Shown here: piece after piece, positions 1 through 5,520 of the stretch
How the letters are laid out: each line of letters opens with the position of its first letter
How positions within the stretch are numbered: position 1 is the first letter of the stretch
Source: Promethearchaeota archaeon
Lineage (GTDB): Archaea > Asgardarchaeota > Lokiarchaeia > Sigyniarchaeales > SOKP01
Reading direction: 5' to 3'
DNA length: 8,908 bases
NCBI GenBank assembly: GCA_016840695.1
Contig: JAEORV010000037.1
Span: 1-8,908, forward strand
Notes under the pieces: generated by a model
The model's input: only the letters and a program-made list of their open reading frames with translations
What the model was told of the DNA's origin: nothing
The model's database searches: none
Program-made: the position numbers and the translations under genes

Positions 1-357
1 CACTCAGATGGGGATTTGTTAGAAATTTTTGATGACATTGTAAAATGTGGTATTGATGTAATAAATCCCATTGAATCAACAACTGCAAATCCAAATTACA
101 ACATCTTTAAATTACACGAGAAATACGGAGATAAAATAACATTTGCAGGAAATTTATCACCTATAATGCTGGCAATGGGAGATATTTCTGAAATCGAAGC
201 TTATGCAAAGAAGTTAATTCGAGAATTAGCACCTAATGGAGGTTATATTTTTGGCTCTGGTCATAGTATAAATCCAGCAGTCACGGTTGACCGATTTGAA
301 GCAATGCAAAACATAAGGAGAAAACATGGAAATTATCCAATAAATGTTCCTGATTAA
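1..357 (+). CDS. URO-D superfamily protein, C-terminal part (methyltransferase-type)
   Basis: This is the C-terminal 118 codons of a gene that enters from the left edge. The frame is open from base 1, so the TTG at base 16 is not a real start. The fragment opens with HSDGD, followed by a helix and the stretch CGIDVINPIE. This pattern is typical of the uroporphyrinogen decarboxylase superfamily, which includes MtaA/MtbA-like corrinoid:thiol methyltransferases as well as true HemE. Further on, FAGNLSP and GGYIFGSGHSINP fit the last strands of the same TIM barrel, where the conserved Gly/His loop closes the active site. In anaerobic archaea most such proteins act in methyl-group transfer rather than haem synthesis, so a methyltransferase role is the likelier reading, but the specificity residues lie outside the window. 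The gene ends 8 bases from the oppositely oriented phosphatase gene, so the two are convergent and not co-transcribed. Confidence 0.85.
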   Translation, partial: HSDGDLLEIFDDIVKCGIDVINPIESTTANPNYNIFKLHEKYGDKITFAGNLSPIMLAMGDISEIEAYAKKLIRELAPNGGYIFGSGHSINPAVTVDRFEAMQNIRRKHGNYPINVPD

Positions 358-365
358 GATTGATT

Positions 366-1199
366 CTATTCTTTAGAATTAATTTTGTCTAATTCCTTTT
401 TAAAATATTGTTCAAGCTTTTCATTAGAAGCAATAAAAGCAAATCTCGTATTAATAGACAACTCTCCTTCTAAATCCTTACCTTCGAAAGTAAACACCTT
501 TCCTCCGGCTTCTTTTACGATTAAGATTCCTGCCGCAGCGTCTACTAATCTAATAATTTCTTTAAAGTTTATGAATGCATCCATGCTTCCCTTAGCAACG
601 AGACAAAGACTTAAGGCGCAGCTTCCCATTGTTCTAATCCTGTAAGATTTACCAATGATGCGCTTGTATTTGTCCAATGTCTTGTTAAGATTTCTGAGTC
701 TATAATCAATCTCGAAAATGAGTTCTCGTTTATGTCGCTCTGATACAAAAATTTTATTACCGTTCAAAAACGCACCTTGACCTCGTTCAGCCCAGTATAA
801 ATCTTTTGTTGTTAAATCAATAATGACTGCTTTTTCAATATCAGAAATTTTATTTCCAACAGCTAGAGCAATCGATATAGAACTAAAGGGAATGCCTCTA
901 ACGGCATTATTTGAACCATCAATGGGGTCAACGATTAGTTTATACTGATTTTTTATGGCTTCATCCTTATCTCCGATAAATTTTTCCCCAATTTCTTCGC
1001 TTATTAAAAGGAGATCGATATTTGAACGCTCAATGGTTTCAATTATAGCTTTTTCCGCAACAATGTCGATGTCCATGGAGACATCACCGCCAGCACCTCT
1101 TTCGAATTTCTCTAAAGCTTCTTCAGTGCCGATCAAGGGATGAACCTTTTCATACACATTTAGTGCCATTTGTTTTAAGAACTCTATACTAACTTCCAT
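366..1199 (-). CDS. Inositol monophosphatase family protein (IMPase/FBPase-like)
   Basis: This 277-residue protein is of normal family length. It is a Mg2+-dependent sugar-phosphate phosphatase of the IMPase/FBPase fold, acting in the cytoplasm. The metal-binding residues are visible in order: SEE (Glu68, Glu69), DPIDGS at 91-96 (Asp91, Asp94), and Asp220 in RLVDAAAG. YWAERGQGAFLNG (about 135-147) and GSCALSLCLVAKG (about 192-204) are further signature segments. The last motif is usually WDxAAG; here Val219 replaces Trp, which is unlikely to abolish catalysis because the aspartate is kept. Archaeal members often hydrolyse both inositol-1-phosphate and fructose-1,6-bisphosphate, so the substrate could be myo-inositol phosphate (for inositol phospholipids) or FBP (for gluconeogenesis). 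The sequence does not decide between them. The start at 1199 follows a TATA-like box by about 25 bases with no Shine-Dalgarno sequence, which points to a leaderless mRNA. The gene is convergent with the URO-D gene. Confidence 0.9.
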   Translation of the reverse strand: MEVSIEFLKQMALNVYEKVHPLIGTEEALEKFERGAGGDVSMDIDIVAEKAIIETIERSNIDLLLISEEIGEKFIGDKDEAIKNQYKLIVDPIDGSNNAVRGIPFSSISIALAVGNKISDIEKAVIIDLTTKDLYWAERGQGAFLNGNKIFVSERHKRELIFEIDYRLRNLNKTLDKYKRIIGKSYRIRTMGSCALSLCLVAKGSMDAFINFKEIIRLVDAAAGILIVKEAGGKVFTFEGKDLEGELSINTRFAFIASNEKLEQYFKKELDKINSKE

Positions 1200-1221
1200 A
1201 AAAACATCAAGAAAATTAAGA

Positions 1222-1229
1222 ATTATAAA
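1222..1229 (-). promoter_or_regulatory. TATA box of the IMPase-family gene
   Basis: On the minus strand the bases read TTTATAAT, centred about 26 bases upstream of the ATG at 1199. With archaeal spacing the transcript would begin at or within a base or two of the start codon, giving a leaderless mRNA. This agrees with the absence of any purine-rich ribosome binding site. It is the same octamer as the box before the TrmB gene. Confidence 0.5.
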
Positions 1230-1282
1230 TAACTAAATTAATGATTAGTAATAACCTTTATGAAAACCTCAGAAGAGATTAA

Positions 1283-2020
1283 TCATTCTTGGTCATATTT
1301 CATTGATACTAAGTTTTTATCTATAATCCACTTATCTACCACGAATTTTTGAAAGGATTTTTTATCTTTTACATTATAATTGGCGTCATGGATTGTACTT
1401 TTTGGAATCCAGAATTCGTGACCCGTATCTAAGGATATTAACAATGCTTTAGGGCTTTCAACCATTATTTTCGCAGTAATATTCATTGTGTCTATTGAAA
1501 CATCATATTCAGTTGTTTCTACCACGCGAAGCCCATTTTTTGCTTTTAACTGTTCAGAAAATACGCTATAGTCCTCTTTCTCGGTTGAATTATCCTTGCT
1601 TTTACTTTCAAAATCGCCTGTTGTTGCAAACTCGATTTTTTCAAGCAATAAATGTTCAAGTAATAATTTAAAGAATTTTAGATTAGGAAAACTCAGTTTT
1701 TTCTCGTAATCACTTACTCTTAAGACAATTGTTTGTTTTTTCTCATCTTCCCAGCTAACGAGAATTTCTGTTTTATAATCCTTAAAAACATGATAACCAC
1801 GCCATTTTGCGTGATTTCCTTTAATAACTTCTAAGATACAAATGATTTCTTCTATAGAAAGCTTTACTGTTTTTCCTTCTCCTTTCGAAATCTTTTCCCA
1901 CGTACCATTATCTTTTCGCTTAATAGAAGTGAGAAAAATATATGGTACGGATTTTTTTGGACTGTCAATAATTATACCCGTATTATGCCCAAAGAAGCTT
2001 TTATTGTGCTTATCAGCCAT
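1283..2020 (-). CDS. Unrecognised two-part protein; possible nucleic-acid-binding N-terminal half
   Basis: I do not recognise this 245-residue protein with certainty. Residues about 25-132 alternate strands and helices: an initial strand (VPYIFLTSI), GTWEK at 39-43, a helix (LSIEEIICILEVI, 54-66), strands around 84-101, and an amphipathic helix (about 114-131) ending EKIEFAT. That layout recalls small ssDNA-binding folds of the Whirly/PC4 kind, an inference from pattern only. A charged, low-complexity linker (about 135-150) follows. The C-terminal part (about 172-240) contains strands and the motif WIPKS at 204-208, a segment I associate with accessory domains of DNA-metabolism proteins; this association is weak. 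There are no membrane segments, no signal peptide and no catalytic motif. The gene lies 85 bases downstream of the uS10 gene on the same strand with its own TATA-like box, so it may be transcribed separately. The start at 2020 lacks a clear Shine-Dalgarno sequence. Confidence 0.75.
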   Translation of the reverse strand: MADKHNKSFFGHNTGIIIDSPKKSVPYIFLTSIKRKDNGTWEKISKGEGKTVKLSIEEIICILEVIKGNHAKWRGYHVFKDYKTEILVSWEDEKKQTIVLRVSDYEKKLSFPNLKFFKLLLEHLLLEKIEFATTGDFESKSKDNSTEKEDYSVFSEQLKAKNGLRVVETTEYDVSIDTMNITAKIMVESPKALLISLDTGHEFWIPKSTIHDANYNVKDKKSFQKFVVDKWIIDKNLVSMKYDQE

Positions 2021-2066
2021 AAAAAAATGCCATTCTTTTCTTATTGTGAAAATATACGTAGTTAAT

Positions 2067-2074
2067 AATATAAA
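2067..2074 (-). promoter_or_regulatory. TATA box of the 1283-2020 gene
   Basis: The minus strand reads TTTATATT about 50 bases upstream of the ATG at 2020, which would give a leader of roughly 25 bases. The same octamer serves the two membrane-protein promoters further right. It lies between the uS10 stop codon and this gene, so the gene need not depend on uS10 transcription. Confidence 0.45.
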
Positions 2075-2105
2075 TTACTAGATAATGAAATAGATTTATT
2101 CAGTA

Positions 2106-2411
2106 TTACATCAATTCAATCTCAACAAGTACAGATTCCGGAATGTGAATCTTCATTATGAGATGCATGCTTCTTTCGTTCGCGATTATCTCAAAAAGAC
2201 GTTTATGGATTCGCATTTCAAATTTTGCCCATGTTGAAGTTCCTTGACCAGAAGGCGCTTTTCTTACGGGGACACGCAGTCTTTTAGTAGGTAAAGGAAT
2301 GGGTCCGTATTTTTTTATCCCTTGAGTCTTTGTGACGTTTTCTATTTGTTCACATACGGACATTAAAGAGTCCAGCTGAGTGCTACTGAGTCTTATTCTG
2401 GCCTTCTGTAT
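2106..2411 (-). CDS. rps10: Ribosomal protein uS10 (archaeal type), start codon unclear
   Basis: This is the 30S subunit protein uS10, which binds 16S rRNA in the head. The core is unmistakable: GPIPLPTKRLRVPVRKAP, then WAKFEMRIHKRLFEI, NERSMHLIMKIHIPE and the C-terminal strand VEIELM. The first ATG (2361-2363) would give only 85 residues and would remove strand 1 and half of helix 1. The frame continues upstream and encodes IQKARIRLSSTQLDSL, which matches the normal archaeal N-terminus MQKARIRLSS-. The next in-frame stop is TAA at 2427-2429, and no ATG, GTG or TTG lies between it and codon ATG2363. I set the start at ATA (2409-2411) because it occupies the place of Met and gives 101 residues, the usual length of about 102. 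The alternative is a one-base deletion: an out-of-frame ATG at 2417-2419 would give M-x-KIQKARIRL if one base were missing. In many archaea this gene follows the EF-1A gene; here it stands apart, divergent from a membrane-protein gene. Confidence 0.92.
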   Translation of the reverse strand: MQKARIRLSSTQLDSLMSVCEQIENVTKTQGIKKYGPIPLPTKRLRVPVRKAPSGQGTSTWAKFEMRIHKRLFEIIANERSMHLIMKIHIPESVLVEIELM

Positions 2412-2459
2412 CTTCTCATCAACTTTTTAAATAATAATATATGAGTAAAGAAATATCCT

Positions 2460-2467
2460 ATATTAAA
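2460..2467 (-). promoter_or_regulatory. Possible TATA box of the uS10 gene
   Basis: The minus strand reads TTTAATAT inside an AT-rich stretch. Archaeal spacing would place the transcript start near 2438, about 20-27 bases before the candidate starts at 2419 or 2411. A second TATA-like run lies nearer (around 2433-2443), so the choice is uncertain. Confidence 0.3.
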
Positions 2468-2541
2468 TAAATTTTATGATCTAATATCGTAAACTCATAC
2501 TACAATGTATTTTGAAGGGATCTGTATTTTTTTCACTCAAA

Positions 2542-2549
2542 TTTATATT
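2542..2549 (+). promoter_or_regulatory. TATA box of the first 7TM gene, in a duplicated promoter block
   Basis: TTTATATT lies in the strongly conserved block 2531-2573. The transcript would start near 2572-2575, leaving a leader of about 55 bases. Just downstream is CCTAAATAAAGG (2557-2568), an imperfect dyad kept unchanged in both copies and placed where a regulator could block initiation. The leader contains no strong Shine-Dalgarno sequence; GAGATGATG at 2612-2620 is the only purine-rich stretch. Confidence 0.5.
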
Positions 2550-2627
2550 CATACAACCTAAATAAAGGATATAGAATAAAAAAAATGATCAACAAATAAT
2601 TGAAAACCCGCGAGATGATGAATAAAG

Positions 2628-3389
2628 ATGTCGCCATTAATATTTGGACCACCCACGCCTTTAGAAATGATTCAAGGAATATTTAACACGATATTTGTTG
2701 TTATCACCATCTACATTGGCTTAATATTCATATCGAAGTATTTCCAGCATAAAAATCGTAATTTGTATTTATTTGGAATATTTTGGATTGGAGCGGCAAT
2801 TTGGTTCGTATTTATTCCCATTCAGTTTGTCTTGCTTTTTTTTGAAATTACCATTCATGACTGGGCATACTATCTTGTAATGTATCCCATTCTTCCTGTA
2901 ATAGCCGTTGTTTGGTTATTAGCTGTAACAAAATTATTATATTTTGATAGAAGAACTTTATTTCTAAGAGTTTTTACCTTGATGGCAATTCTATTTGAAA
3001 TCCTATTTTTTTCCTTCTTATTTATAGATGATAGGTTAATCGCGACACGTCCCGGTTATTTCTACATTGAAATGACTCCATTTGCGATTTTTTACATTGT
3101 CTTTTTAATGTCATTTATTTTAATCACTGGTGTTATGTTTGGAATTAGTTCACTAGACTCAAAGAACCCAGAGATAAGAATGAAAGGAAAATTAATTATA
3201 ATCTCTATCTTCCTTTTTGGAGGTGGAGCTGCTACAGATTTATTGATTCCACCACTAGATTTAGATCCTATTATCAAGGCGATCATAACGATAATAGCAC
3301 GAATATTGATGAGCTCGAGTGGGATATTATTCTACATAGGATTCATGCTACCAAATTGGTCTAAAAAAATCCTTTTTAGAAAGAAGTAG
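2628..3389 (+). CDS. Seven-helix membrane protein, copy 1 (function unknown)
   Basis: This is a 253-residue integral membrane protein with no recognisable catalytic domain. Seven hydrophobic segments can be read at about 15-37, 46-73, 79-104, 111-133, 148-173, 187-207 and 214-243, followed by a short basic tail (KKILFRKK). Short charged loops carry the most conserved motifs: FISKYFQHKNRNL after helix 1, LLYFDRR before helix 4, and SLDSKNPEIRMKG before helix 6. This layout resembles the seven-helix sensor region found at the N-terminus of some archaeal and bacterial histidine kinases, but no kinase domain follows. It could be a stand-alone sensor or anchor module; that is inference. The first residues carry no cleavable signal. 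The next gene on the same strand is a 70% identical copy with its own copy of the promoter. The start ATG aligns exactly with that of copy 2, which supports it. Confidence 0.85.
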   Translation: MSPLIFGPPTPLEMIQGIFNTIFVVITIYIGLIFISKYFQHKNRNLYLFGIFWIGAAIWFVFIPIQFVLLFFEITIHDWAYYLVMYPILPVIAVVWLLAVTKLLYFDRRTLFLRVFTLMAILFEILFFSFLFIDDRLIATRPGYFYIEMTPFAIFYIVFLMSFILITGVMFGISSLDSKNPEIRMKGKLIIISIFLFGGGAATDLLIPPLDLDPIIKAIITIIARILMSSSGILFYIGFMLPNWSKKILFRKK

Positions 3390-3414
3390 AAGCATGTAAT
3401 ATCTTTCACTCATA

Positions 3415-3422
3415 TTTATATT
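3415..3422 (+). promoter_or_regulatory. TATA box of the second 7TM gene
   Basis: TTTATATT lies in the duplicated block 3404-3446, with the same spacing as in copy 1. The predicted transcript start is near 3446, giving a leader of about 55 bases. A short GAGG at 3491-3494, 7 bases before the ATG, may serve as a ribosome binding site; copy 1 lacks it in this form. Having its own promoter means copy 2 can be expressed separately from copy 1. Confidence 0.5.
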
Positions 3423-3501
3423 CATATAACCTAAATAAAGGATATAAGATACAAAAAAAACAACCCTTAATATTATAAAACCAGCGAGCTGAGGATAAAA
3501 G

Positions 3502-4263
3502 ATGGCGCCACCAGATTTTGGAGATTTTGGAGCTTTAGAAATGATCCAAGGAATATTTAGTACTATTTTTGTTGTCGTAACAATTTATATTGGATTAGTA
3601 TTCATATCGAAGTATTTTGAGCATAAGAATCGTAATTTGTATATATTTGGTTTTTTTTGGATTGGAGCTGCGACTTTTTTCGTTGCCATACCGCTTCAGT
3701 TTTTCTTGATTTGGTTTGGAATAACCACTCCTGATTATACATACTTATTTACCATGTATGTCCCTCTTCCTATTATGACTTTCGGTTGGTTAACAGCTAT
3801 AACTAGTTTATTATATTTCGATAGAAGGAATTTATTTTTAAGAGTATTCTTATTGATAGCAATTCTATTAGAAATCTCATTTTTTGTCTTGTTTTTTATA
3901 CAGCCTGATTTAATCGCGAGGCGTAGCGGTTATTTTTACATGGAAATGGCTCCGTTTGGCATGTTTTATGTTGTCTTTTTGATTGCATTTATTTTATTTT
4001 CGGGTATATTTTTTGGGCGCAGTTCTCTAGATTCAAATGATCCAGAGATTAGAATGAAAGGAAGACTGATTATAATATCTATCATGATTTTTGCAGGTGG
4101 AGCTGCGATGGACATAATAATTCCACCACTGGAATTGGATCTTGTTATCAAGGCGATCATAACGATAATAGCACGGATACTGATGAGTTCTAGCGGCATA
4201 TTATTTTATATTGGATTCATGCTACCAAATTGGTCTAAAAAAATCCTTTTTAGGAAGAAATAG
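3502..4263 (+). CDS. Seven-helix membrane protein, copy 2 (function unknown)
   Basis: This 253-residue paralogue of the preceding gene aligns without gaps (178/253 identical residues by my count). It has the same seven hydrophobic segments and the same loop motifs: FISKYFEHKNRNL, LLYFDRR, SLDSNDPEIRMKG, and a C-terminal stretch from TIIARILM to the FRKK tail that is identical over 33 residues. The N-terminus (residues 2-11) and the extracellular or loop parts around helices 2 and 3 differ most. That would suit two sensors or subunits that share a partner through helix 7 and the tail but see different ligands; this is speculation. In the conserved 3' region the codons differ at several silent positions between perfect blocks, so selection on the protein contributes to the identity as well as any gene conversion. 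No enzyme domain is attached. The TrmB gene begins 139 bases downstream with its own promoter. Confidence 0.85.
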   Translation: MAPPDFGDFGALEMIQGIFSTIFVVVTIYIGLVFISKYFEHKNRNLYIFGFFWIGAATFFVAIPLQFFLIWFGITTPDYTYLFTMYVPLPIMTFGWLTAITSLLYFDRRNLFLRVFLLIAILLEISFFVLFFIQPDLIARRSGYFYMEMAPFGMFYVVFLIAFILFSGIFFGRSSLDSNDPEIRMKGRLIIISIMIFAGGAAMDIIIPPLELDLVIKAIITIIARILMSSSGILFYIGFMLPNWSKKILFRKK

Positions 4264-4352
4264 AGGATGAAAAATAGGATTTTAAATCGTTGTAAAAAAA
4301 GTAAAAACTTATTAGTTGTAAAAAAAATAAATACTTTAGATATAACAATTTA

Positions 4353-4380
4353 AATCTGATTTATAATCATCACTCAGATT
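4353..4380 (+). promoter_or_regulatory. Promoter of the TrmB-type gene with flanking inverted repeat
   Basis: A TATA-like box TTTATAAT (4360-4367) would start transcription near 4390, giving a leader of about a dozen bases before the ATG at 4403. This agrees with the lack of a Shine-Dalgarno sequence (the bases before the ATG are pyrimidine-rich). The box is bracketed by perfect 7-base inverted arms, AATCTGA (4353-4359) and TCAGATT (4374-4380), 14 bases apart. A dimeric repressor bound there would cover the TATA box, so autoregulation is a reasonable guess. Confidence 0.4.
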
Positions 4381-4402
4381 ACTTTGAATAACCCTCACCT
4401 AG

Positions 4403-5299
4403 ATGGTAAATATGACATTAGAAAATCCTTTTTTAGAATTTAATTTTAATGACGCTGAAGAAAATTTATATAAATTAATAATTCAACTTTCTAAAGTTCC
4501 ACGTTCCGAAACAAGAGGCGTTTTTAATAAAATAAAGGCAACAGATTTAATAGAGATTACAAAATATTCAAAACCAAAAGTTTATGATGTGATTAAACGA
4601 TTAACTGCGAAAAATCTAATTGAAATTGATAATACCAGGCCCTTATTTATAAAACCTATAGATCCAGGAATAGCTATCAAAAATCTAATAAACGAGAAAA
4701 AGAGCAAAATAGATAATTCTGGAACTCTATTAATTAGAGAGATAGAATCACTACCTAAAATCGAGTTCAATTTCCCATTGAGCAAAGCACCACCGTTTAA
4801 TTTCTTTAATGGCGAAAAAGAATATTATAAAGCACTAAAAAATTCGCTAGAGCAAGCAAAAAAGGAGATATTGTTAATTTGTGGTTATTTAGTAAATATT
4901 GAAGTTAAATTGCTTAAAGATATCCTACCTGAAAAACTAAAAGAGGGCTTAGAAATTAGAATACTTTATGGTGGCTCTACAAAAAGGGTAGGAGAATTAA
5001 ATAAATACTTCCATAAGCAAATAATAGAGCCAAATAGAGCAGTAATGAATAAATATACTAACAAAATCATGATTGATTCAGCTATTTACCTACCAGCGCT
5101 AAGAATTACAATAATAGATAATAACGACATGTGTATGGCTCTAAAAAAGTATGAAGAAGAAGATCTTAGATTAAACGTGGTTGATATATCGGGAATTCGA
5201 TCAGACAACAAGGATTTCATTAGAAGTACTCGAGATACTTTTATAATTCTAAAAGAATTGATAGAAAAAAGACTCGTGGAGAAAAGAATTAAAAAATAG
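4403..5299 (+). CDS. TrmB-family transcriptional regulator
   Basis: This 298-residue protein is a cytoplasmic archaeal DNA-binding regulator. Residues about 18-80 form a winged helix-turn-helix: ATDLIEITKYSKPKVYDVIKR (about 46-66) is the helix-turn-helix with the recognition helix near 56-67, and RLTAKNLIEIDNTRPLFI is the wing. A linker helix (about 88-115) normally dimerises TrmB proteins. From about 134 on, FFNGEKEYYKALKNSLEQAKKEILLICGYL begins the phospholipase-D-like sensor domain of the family, which binds sugars or other small metabolites in known members. The ligand here cannot be told. The gene is transcribed toward the glycyl radical enzyme genes and ends 221 bases before them, behind a terminator-like T-run; control of those genes is the natural inference. 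An alternative start, Met4 at 4412, would remove only three residues. Confidence 0.88.
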   Translation: MVNMTLENPFLEFNFNDAEENLYKLIIQLSKVPRSETRGVFNKIKATDLIEITKYSKPKVYDVIKRLTAKNLIEIDNTRPLFIKPIDPGIAIKNLINEKKSKIDNSGTLLIREIESLPKIEFNFPLSKAPPFNFFNGEKEYYKALKNSLEQAKKEILLICGYLVNIEVKLLKDILPEKLKEGLEIRILYGGSTKRVGELNKYFHKQIIEPNRAVMNKYTNKIMIDSAIYLPALRITIIDNNDMCMALKKYEEEDLRLNVVDISGIRSDNKDFIRSTRDTFIILKELIEKRLVEKRIKK

Positions 5300-5316
5300 T
5301 TCTCTCTTTTTTTTAT
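5300..5316 (+). terminator. T-rich terminator after the TrmB-type gene
   Basis: Immediately after the TAG stop the sequence reads TTCTCTC followed by eight T residues (5307-5314). Archaeal RNA polymerase terminates at such oligo-T tracts without needing a hairpin, and none is evident here. It separates the regulator transcript from the downstream enzyme genes. Confidence 0.5.
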
Positions 5317-5385
5317 ACATGCAGTTACATCTTAACTATGACATATTATTTTTAGACAGATTGTTCGTAAATTTTTTTAATAGTG

Positions 5386-5409
5386 TATATAAAGAACCGT
5401 CTTTAAATA
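5386..5409 (+). promoter_or_regulatory. Candidate operator upstream of GRE 1 (inverted repeat)
   Basis: Arms TATATAAAGA (5386-5395) and TCTTTAAATA (5400-5409) are inverted repeats matching at 9 of 10 positions around the spacer ACCG. The left arm itself contains a TATA-like octamer. If transcription starts from the better-placed box at 5419-5426, the dyad centre is about 50 bases upstream of the start, a position from which TrmB-type proteins can activate. If the left arm is the TATA box, binding would repress. The neighbouring TrmB gene is the obvious candidate partner. Confidence 0.4.
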
Positions 5410-5418
5410 GGTGGAAAC

Positions 5419-5426
5419 TATAAATA
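5419..5426 (+). promoter_or_regulatory. TATA box of GRE 1
   Basis: TATAAATA is preceded by GGAAAC, which fits the purine-rich BRE recognised by TFB. Transcription would begin near 5447-5450, leaving a leader of about 70 bases. The rest of the 221-base gap (5300-5520) shows no tRNA, no small ORF and no other strong structure. Confidence 0.45.
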
Positions 5427-5506
5427 TCCAATTATTCTATAGTAATTTGAAGTTCTAAATAAATAAAGATACGATTATAACCCTTATTAGATCATTAATC
5501 ATAATT

Positions 5507-5513
5507 AGAAGGA
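5507..5513 (+). promoter_or_regulatory. Ribosome binding site of GRE 1
   Basis: AGAAGGA lies 7 bases before the ATG at 5521. This is the clearest Shine-Dalgarno-like site in the window, in contrast to the apparently leaderless or short-leader genes on the left, and it fixes the start. Confidence 0.5.
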
Positions 5514-5520
5514 TTTTAAA

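Larger units (their letters stand above)
2531..3389 (+). repeat. Tandem duplication, unit 1 (promoter plus membrane-protein gene)
   Basis: This is the left copy of a tandem duplication with a period of 873-874 bases. The promoter block 2531-2573 matches 3404-3446 at 41 of 43 bases. Between that block and the start codon the copies have diverged, with a one-base length difference. The coding parts then align without gaps. Perfect nucleotide matches of 31 bases (3271-3301 with 4145-4175) and 41 bases (3339-3379 with 4213-4253) occur near the 3' end. There are no flanking inverted repeats or transposase, so unequal recombination is a likelier origin than transposition. Confidence 0.9.
3404..4263 (+). 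repeat. Tandem duplication, unit 2 (promoter plus membrane-protein gene)
   Basis: This is the right copy of the duplication that begins at 2531. It starts about 15 bases after the stop codon of the first membrane-protein gene and ends with the second gene. The divergence is uneven: the promoter core and the 3' third of the gene are highly conserved, while the region encoding helices 2 and 3 (residues about 61-100) is only 18/40 identical at protein level. Confidence 0.9.

Noticed and set aside
2013..2033. Six-codon upstream ORF (ATG GCA ... TGA, minus strand) overlapping the start of the 1283-2020 gene
   Set aside because: Such short frames are expected by chance in this leader. It has no ribosome binding site of its own and no regulatory peptide signature.
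2501..2509. Short palindrome TACAATGTA upstream of the first 7TM gene
   Set aside because: It is only four paired bases, is absent from the duplicated promoter of the second copy, and is not better than chance in AT-rich DNA.
4290..4327. Direct repeat TTGTAAAAAAA (4290-4300 and 4316-4326) before the TrmB-type gene
   Set aside because: The match is mostly an A-run, lies upstream of the promoter core, and has no symmetry or third copy.
5300..5520. Possible tRNA or structured RNA in the gap before GRE 1
   Set aside because: I found no cloverleaf and no T-loop followed by a matching acceptor stem. The only clear structure is the 5386-5409 dyad.
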